Assembly (NCBI RefSeq): GCF_009765995.1
Contig: NZ_LMUI01000016.1
Coordinates: 124,001 to 188,000 of the forward strand
Source: Methylocapsa sp. S129
Lineage (GTDB): Bacteria; Pseudomonadota; Alphaproteobacteria; Rhizobiales; Beijerinckiaceae
Length of the DNA: 64,000 bases
Reading direction: 5' to 3'
The translations under genes and the position numbers were made by a program. Position 1 is the stretch's first letter. Each line of letters begins with the position of its first letter. Shown piece by piece: positions 58,986 to 64,000 of the stretch. Under the pieces are notes generated by a model. That model did no database searches, was not told where the DNA came from, and saw nothing but the letters and a program-made list of their open reading frames with translations.

Positions 58986-60584
58986 TCAGGTCACGAATGC
59001 TTCCAACCGAGGAACCGCCATCAGGAGCTGGCGCGTGTAGGGGTGACAAGGGCTGTCAAAGACTTGGTCTCTATCCCCTTCCTCAACGACTTCTCCATCG
59101 CGCATGACGACGACACGATCGGCGATCTGTTCGACTGCGCCAAGATCGTGACTGATAAACAGGCAGGAAAATCCATGTCGAGCCTGCAGATCGGCGAAAA
59201 GATCGAGGATTTGCGCGCGAACGGTCACATCCAGGGCCGAAACCGGCTCGTCGGCAATCAGGAACGCCGGGCGCCTTGCAATCGCGCGGGCGATCGCCAC
59301 ACGCTGACGCTGCCCTCCAGAGAGTTCGTGTGGGTAACGGGTCGCGAGGTCTTCAGCGAGCCCAACCTCCCGAAGCGTCTCACGGACGCGCACATTTTTG
59401 GCGACCGAGGTGAGGTTCCGCGCGGCGCGCAGCGCCTCTCGCACGAGGCTGTGTACGGTCATGCGCGGATCAAGCGACAAAAAGGGGTCCTGGAACACCA
59501 TCTGGCATTGCGGACGATAGCGCCGCCAGCCTTCAGTCCCGCGCGCGATCGTTTGGCCCTCAAAGAGGATTTCGCCTTTGGTGGGGTCGAGAAGACCGGC
59601 GATGGCCCGCCCCAACGTTGTCTTGCCCGACCCAGACCCTCCGACGAGCGCCACCACCTCGCCGGGGCCGACGCGAAGACCAACGCCCTGTAGCGCTCGC
59701 TTGCCTGGGCGGTTGAGAAAAAGCCCCGCGCTCCCCTTATAGTCGACGATCAGGTTGTTGACCTCGACCAGCGGCGGCCCCGACGGCTTCGGTCGCGTCG
59801 GTCCGCGATGCGGCATCGCCGAAAGTAGGTTGCGTGTGTAGGGTTCGCGGGGTGCGCGTATTAGCTCGGCAGTCGTATTGTCTTCGACGATCTCACCGTG
59901 GCGCATGACGAGAACGCGGTCGGTGTAGCGAGCGACCATCGATAGGTCGTGACTGATGATGAGAATCGCCGTTCCGTATTCGCGGGTCAGATCGACCATG
60001 AGTTCGAGCACGTCACGCTGAACGACGGCGTCCAACGCCGTCGTTGGCTCATCGGCGATCAGCAACGCCGGCCGGAGCAGCATGGCGGAAGCGAGCATGA
60101 TGCGCTGCCTCATGCCACCGGAAAAGTGATGCGGGAAAGCGCCGAGGGCCGCTTCGGGATCCGCCAGCGCGACGCGCGCCAACATTTCGAGGATTCGCGT
60201 GCGTCTCTGGGGACCGCTGAGCTTCGTGTGTAGGACGAGTCCTTCTTCGAGTTGTCGCCCGATGGTCATCGACGGATCGAGCGATGTCATCGGTTCCTGG
60301 AAGACCATACCGATGCGGGCGCCGCGCAATTGCCGAAGGGCTCGAGCGTTCAGGCGCGTGAGCTCCTGTCCGTCGAACTGGATCGTTCCCGCCGTTCGCC
60401 GGATGGCCGGCGGCTGCAGACTGAGGATCGCCCGCGCCGCTAGGGTCTTGCCGCTGCCAGACTCGCCGACGATTCCGACAATCTCGCCCGGACGGACGGA
60501 GAATGTAACGTCCTTGACGATCTCTTTGCCGTCGCGAAGCGCGAGCCGAAGACCGGCGACAACAAGCAAGTCGGCGTTCGCCAT
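58986..60584 (-). CDS. Dipeptide-type ABC importer ATPase, fused DppD-DppF
   Basis: A 532-residue protein with two complete ATPase domains. Domain 1: Walker A GESGSGKTL, signature FSGGMRQRIMLASAM, Walker B LLIADEPTTALD. Domain 2: Walker A GGSGSGKTT, signature LSGGQRQRVAIARAI, Walker B FLIADEPVSALD. Each is followed by the oligopeptide-type C-terminal extension (RAPREPYTRNLLSAM; SPCHPYTRQLLMAVP). Fusion of DppD and DppF in one chain is common in alphaproteobacteria. It follows the permease gene by one base. Confidence 0.9.
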   Translation of the reverse strand: MANADLLVVAGLRLALRDGKEIVKDVTFSVRPGEIVGIVGESGSGKTLAARAILSLQPPAIRRTAGTIQFDGQELTRLNARALRQLRGARIGMVFQEPMTSLDPSMTIGRQLEEGLVLHTKLSGPQRRTRILEMLARVALADPEAALGAFPHHFSGGMRQRIMLASAMLLRPALLIADEPTTALDAVVQRDVLELMVDLTREYGTAILIISHDLSMVARYTDRVLVMRHGEIVEDNTTAELIRAPREPYTRNLLSAMPHRGPTRPKPSGPPLVEVNNLIVDYKGSAGLFLNRPGKRALQGVGLRVGPGEVVALVGGSGSGKTTLGRAIAGLLDPTKGEILFEGQTIARGTEGWRRYRPQCQMVFQDPFLSLDPRMTVHSLVREALRAARNLTSVAKNVRVRETLREVGLAEDLATRYPHELSGGQRQRVAIARAIARRPAFLIADEPVSALDVTVRAQILDLFADLQARHGFSCLFISHDLGAVEQIADRVVVMRDGEVVEEGDRDQVFDSPCHPYTRQLLMAVPRLEAFVT

Positions 60585-60585
60585 T

Positions 60586-61401
60586 TCAGACCCCTCGCAT
60601 CCGTGGATCGAGCCGGTCGCGTAGGGCGTCGCCCAGGAGGTTGATGCCCATGAGCGTCAGCGAGATGCACAGGCCTGGGAATAAGCCGAGCCAGACCGCC
60701 TGCGCGATAAATGGTCGGCTGGCGGCGAGCATGTTGCCCCAAGTGGCGGCCGGCGGCGGAACGCCCAGTCCGAGAAAGCTCAGGGCGCTTTCGGCCAGCA
60801 GGGCCCAGCCGAACATCGAGGTGGCGAGGACAATCAGCGGGGCGATGCAATTGGGAAGGATGTGGCGTACGATTGTGTATATTTCGGAGTTGTCCATGAT
60901 TCTGGACGCGGCGACGAAGTCTGTCTCGCGTAATGACAGGACGGCGCCGCGAACCACTCGGGCGACCGACGGCGAATAGGCGACGCCAAGAGCGAGAATG
61001 ATACCGTATTCATTTGCGCCCATGATGGCGAGGAGGCCGAGCGCCAGGAGGATTCCAGGAAATGCGAGCAGCGCGTTGTTCAGCGCCATCAGGATCCGGT
61101 CTGTCCACCCCTGAAAATACCCGGCGACAAGACCCACCGTCGTGCCCGCGAAGAGGGCCCCGACAACCGTCAGCAAGCTGATCCGCGCGCTGGTCGCCGC
61201 GGCGACCATCAAGCGGCTCAAGACATCGCGGCCGAATTCGTCGGCGCCAAGCCAGTGAAGCTCACTGGGCGGCGCGAGACGGGCCGTGAAGCTGACAGCA
61301 AGCGGGTTGAAGGGCGTCCAGATCATGCCCACGAGGGCGGCCAGCGCGACGACGCCGACAAGCACGCCGCCAATGACCACGTTTGGCTTCAGGGCGCTCA
61401 C
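60586..61401 (-). CDS. Dipeptide-type ABC importer permease (DppC-like)
   Basis: A 271-residue inner-membrane permease. PSELHWLGADEFGRDVLSRL is the typical N-terminal DppC motif, and SLRETDFVAASRIMDNSEIY with HILPNCIAPLIVLAT is the coupling loop. It overlaps the DppB-like gene by four bases. Confidence 0.88.
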   Translation of the reverse strand: MSALKPNVVIGGVLVGVVALAALVGMIWTPFNPLAVSFTARLAPPSELHWLGADEFGRDVLSRLMVAAATSARISLLTVVGALFAGTTVGLVAGYFQGWTDRILMALNNALLAFPGILLALGLLAIMGANEYGIILALGVAYSPSVARVVRGAVLSLRETDFVAASRIMDNSEIYTIVRHILPNCIAPLIVLATSMFGWALLAESALSFLGLGVPPPAATWGNMLAASRPFIAQAVWLGLFPGLCISLTLMGINLLGDALRDRLDPRMRGV

Positions 61402-62342
61402 TGCGCGGTCACTCGCGGATCGAAGAGCGGGTAAAGCAAATCAACGACGAGATTGGTCCCGACATAGGTGAATGCGATGAAGAGCAGGCAACCCTGGATC
61501 ACAGGATAGTCACGGCCGAAAATCGAATCGACGAGGAGCCGCCCGAGGCCAGGAATCGTGAAGACGGTTTCGATGACCGCAATGCCGGCGAATAGGTTGC
61601 CAAACACCAGGCCAATCAGCGTCCACGTTGGTCCGAAGGCGTTCCTGAAAGCATGGCGCACGAGAATCGCCGGTTCCGACAATCCTTTGGCGCGGGCATT
61701 CGTGATGTAGTCGAGGCGCAGGACCTCGAGCGTGCTCGCCCGCGCCATGCGGATGAGGACGCCGGTCTCGTGGAGAACCAGCGTGACGACGGGGAGGACG
61801 ATATAAAGGAGAGCCGCAAAGGGGTTTTCCGAGAACGCGACATATCCAACCACAGGGAGCCAGCCGAGCTTGAGGCCAAAGGCGTAAAGCAGCAGGAGGC
61901 CGAGCCAGAAGCTGGGGATCGACAAAAGCAGGGTCGCTGCGCTGACGATTCCGACATCGAGCGCCTCGTTCTGGCGCCACGCCGCGATCATTCCCGCCGG
62001 AACCGCGATCAGCGCGGCCAAGGCGACGGCGGTCACGACAATGCCGGCACTCACCCAGAACCGGTTGACAACCAAAGGAAGAACCGGCTCGCCTGTACGA
62101 ATGGAAGCCCCAAGATCGCCTCGAAGAACATGTCCGAACCACCGGACGAATTGCGTCGCGATGTTCTGGTCGAGGCCGAGGCGGCGGTGCAAGTCCGCCA
62201 GACTGGCGGGGTCCGTCCGATCCCCCAGCATCAGAGCCGCAGGGTCGCCGGGTATTAGACGGATCATGACGAAAACCAGCATCGCGACAATCAGCAGCGT
62301 CGGCAATGCCGTTAAAAGCCTCTTCGAGATGAACCGGATCAT
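61398..62342 (-). CDS. Dipeptide-type ABC importer permease (DppB-like)
   Basis: A 314-residue inner-membrane permease. It opens MIRFISKRLLTALPTLLIVA and has MIRLIPGDPAALMLGDRTD, then LEVLRLDYITNARAKGLSEP as the coupling loop and VFTIPGLGRLLVDSIFGRDY near the end, all usual for DppB. Start ATG 62342, 36 bp after the binding-protein stop. Confidence 0.88.
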   Translation of the reverse strand: MIRFISKRLLTALPTLLIVAMLVFVMIRLIPGDPAALMLGDRTDPASLADLHRRLGLDQNIATQFVRWFGHVLRGDLGASIRTGEPVLPLVVNRFWVSAGIVVTAVALAALIAVPAGMIAAWRQNEALDVGIVSAATLLLSIPSFWLGLLLLYAFGLKLGWLPVVGYVAFSENPFAALLYIVLPVVTLVLHETGVLIRMARASTLEVLRLDYITNARAKGLSEPAILVRHAFRNAFGPTWTLIGLVFGNLFAGIAVIETVFTIPGLGRLLVDSIFGRDYPVIQGCLLFIAFTYVGTNLVVDLLYPLFDPRVTAQ

Positions 62343-62378
62343 GACGCTCCGCTCCCGTCCTCTCGCCCGCCGCCGCTG

Positions 62379-63926
62379 TCAATCATCGACGCGCATGTTC
62401 CACAGACGCGGCTTCCCCTCCCAGGGCTTAAAATCGGAGATAAGCTTGTTATGCACCCAAACCGTCAAGCCGTTATAAAGCGTCAACAAAGGCGCATCGT
62501 TGAGCGCCATCAGATGCAGCGCATCAAAAATCTTGCGCCGCTCGTCTTGATTCGACACCAGTTCGGCGCGATCGATCAGCGCGAGGGCCTTCGGGTTGTC
62601 CCAAACCTTGCGCAGTTGCTTGGTTTTGTCACCCGCGAATTGCTCATAGCTCATGGCCGGGTCCAATCGTCCTGAATAGGAGAAGGACATCATCTGATAA
62701 TTGCCTGAATTGTAGCGGTCGAGCTGAGTGGCCCATTCCAGAACTTCGATCTCGACGTTGACGCCGATCGCCTGAAGCATCGCCTGCGTGGCCACCGCGA
62801 CCTGGAAGCTAGGCATAGGCGAGCGTTTGTTGGCGATCAGCTTGATCGTCTGGCCTTTGTAACTGCTCTCCCGCAGCAATTTTTGCGCCTCGCTGAGGTC
62901 CGTCTTGAAACCCTCGCGCTGCACGTCGTCGAAATAGATCGAACCCTGGAAGACCGCCGAATTGTTAGGACGCGACAACCCGTCGCCGGCCATGTCAACC
63001 AGCTGCTCGTAGTCGAGCGCCGCCGCGATCCCTCGCCGAAGTTTCTGATCCGCTAAAAGCGGGTCCTTGGTTTGGAAGAGAAGAACATTCTTGGATGAAT
63101 CCGGGATCGACAGCACGACGAGATTAGGGTCCGCCTTTAGCTCTTTCACATCCGAAGATAGCACCTGGGCGATGTTGATAGACTTTGTGGATAGTGCGAG
63201 TTTCACCGTCGCCGGGTCCGGCACGACCTGGAACTCAATGTTGTCGATATGTGGCGTCTTAAGGCCGACATAGCCGTCGAAGCCCGCACCTGCGGGAGAG
63301 ACGTAGGATTCGAAACGCGCTAGCGTAACGCTGCGACCGCGTTTCCAATCGACAAACTTGTAGGGCCCAGTTCCGATCGGGTGGTCCCAGGATCCATCGG
63401 CCTTGATCGACGCCTTGTTTAGAATCGCCGTCATGCCGCAATCGGTCCGCGCCATGGTGTCGAGAAACATCGCACTCGCGTGGTCGATGTGCATGATGAC
63501 GGTCTCAGCGTCTGGCGCCTCGACCGAAACAACCTTGAGCCCGTTGCGACCGTCGAAGTCCGCGAGGCAGCGCCATCCGGTCTTGGGGTCCATGTAGCGG
63601 TTCCAACTCCAGATTACGTCCGATGAGTTCAGCGTCTCGCCGTTGTGAAATCGGACGTCTGGCCGAAGCTTGAATGTATAGGCGAGTCCGTCCGGGGAAA
63701 CATCGACCGTCTTGGCGAGCAGAGGCTTTACATCCCCTCCTTCGCCGTAGCCGACGAGGCCTTCGACAATGTTCAGAATGACGCCGTCGGTGTTGTCGTC
63801 CCGGTTGACGCCGGGGTCCGTGCTCCGGATGTCCGCGGTCAGCGCCACCGTGACGCGCGTCGCAGCCTGGGCCACGCCAAACATTGAGAGAGCCACGACG
63901 ATCGCCGTCACAAGCATACGTTTCAT
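62379..63926 (-). CDS. Dipeptide-type ABC importer binding protein (DppA/OppA family)
   Basis: A 515-residue SBP_bac_5 protein. Sec signal MKRMLVTAIVVALSMFGVAQ-A ends near residue 21. The mature part has VKPLLAKTVDVSPDGLAYTF, RPDVRFHNGETLNSSDVIWS and GTGPYKFVDWKRGRSVTLAR, family hallmarks. The ATG at 63926 is chosen because it opens the signal peptide; the frame is open to 63989 but those codons precede it without a ribosome site. It is the first gene of the leftward dipeptide-importer operon. Ligand: peptide-like or glutathione-like compound, not determinable. Confidence 0.88.
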   Translation of the reverse strand: MKRMLVTAIVVALSMFGVAQAATRVTVALTADIRSTDPGVNRDDNTDGVILNIVEGLVGYGEGGDVKPLLAKTVDVSPDGLAYTFKLRPDVRFHNGETLNSSDVIWSWNRYMDPKTGWRCLADFDGRNGLKVVSVEAPDAETVIMHIDHASAMFLDTMARTDCGMTAILNKASIKADGSWDHPIGTGPYKFVDWKRGRSVTLARFESYVSPAGAGFDGYVGLKTPHIDNIEFQVVPDPATVKLALSTKSINIAQVLSSDVKELKADPNLVVLSIPDSSKNVLLFQTKDPLLADQKLRRGIAAALDYEQLVDMAGDGLSRPNNSAVFQGSIYFDDVQREGFKTDLSEAQKLLRESSYKGQTIKLIANKRSPMPSFQVAVATQAMLQAIGVNVEIEVLEWATQLDRYNSGNYQMMSFSYSGRLDPAMSYEQFAGDKTKQLRKVWDNPKALALIDRAELVSNQDERRKIFDALHLMALNDAPLLTLYNGLTVWVHNKLISDFKPWEGKPRLWNMRVDD

Positions 63927-64000
63927 TGTCGATCCATTGCGTAATGGCCGAAGCCTTAGGCGCGCGCGCCAAAGGGCCGCGACGTTCAAAGGCTGGAAGA

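Noticed and set aside
1-64000. tRNA, rRNA, CRISPR array, riboswitch, integrase or attachment site
   Set aside because: None was found on reading. Despite the mobile debris at the left end, no integrase, relaxase or phage structural gene was seen, so I do not call a genomic island with defined ends.

Overview
The window is GC-rich, densely packed bacterial DNA. Its codon usage, Tat/Sec-type binding proteins, FCD-type GntR regulators and large number of ABC importers suggest an alphaproteobacterium, probably Hyphomicrobiales (Rhizobiales). No rRNA, tRNA or CRISPR array was seen. Most genes are for uptake and catabolism of small molecules, and scars of decayed genes separate the blocks.

Layout. 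(1) 1-6.2 kb: the 3' end of a flavin monooxygenase gene, a phage/plasmid-type small ORF, an eroded mobile-element zone (IS66 transposase tail, frameshifted amino-acid-binding protein, HigA-like antitoxin remnant, a repeated ~39-bp block), an intact ABC exporter, and a dead SDR/LysR pair. (2) 6.2-12.5 kb: a sugar-acid locus. L-idonate 5-dehydrogenase and a gluconate-5-dehydrogenase-like SDR diverge from an Rbs-type ABC importer followed by a GntR/FCD regulator. (3) 12.5-32.7 kb: an organosulfur block. A left-pointing SsuABC-like transporter with two binding proteins is joined to an OsmC protein, a ferredoxin/flavoprotein pair, a cupin, an SsuD-type monooxygenase, an SfnB/DszC-like flavoprotein and a class II aldolase-like protein. 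A right-pointing operon holds a DszA/NtaA-type monooxygenase, a truncated acyl-CoA-ligase-like protein, LivGHMJF-type transport genes and a second DszC-like acyl-CoA-dehydrogenase homologue. (4) 33-64 kb: a nitrogen-compound scavenging island with three ABC importers (one polar amino acid type with duplicated binding proteins, one EhuBCDA-like ectoine type, one dipeptide type), four creatinase/ectoine-hydrolase-type M24 proteins lacking the usual metal ligands, two DapA-family lyases, 5-oxoprolinase PxpABC, two M20 hydrolases, an enolase-superfamily racemase, a DUF1989 protein, a glutamine-amidotransferase-like protein and two GntR regulators with apparent tandem winged helices.

How it fits together. 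Block 3 looks like a route that imports organosulfur compounds, oxidises the C-S bond with FMNH2-dependent enzymes and feeds the carbon skeleton into acyl-CoA-type metabolism. Three AT-rich boxes with a shared core precede its main operons. Block 4 looks like a system for importing and opening cyclic or N-acylated amino-acid derivatives (5-oxoproline, ectoine-like compounds, N-acyl or N-carbamoyl amino acids, peptides). The pair 'M24 hydrolase + DapA-family lyase' occurs twice, each time downstream of a tandem-winged-helix regulator, and a perfect 27-bp palindrome lies at one of these loci. This repeated module is the best candidate here for an undescribed pathway. All family assignments were made by reading translated sequence; no database search was run.
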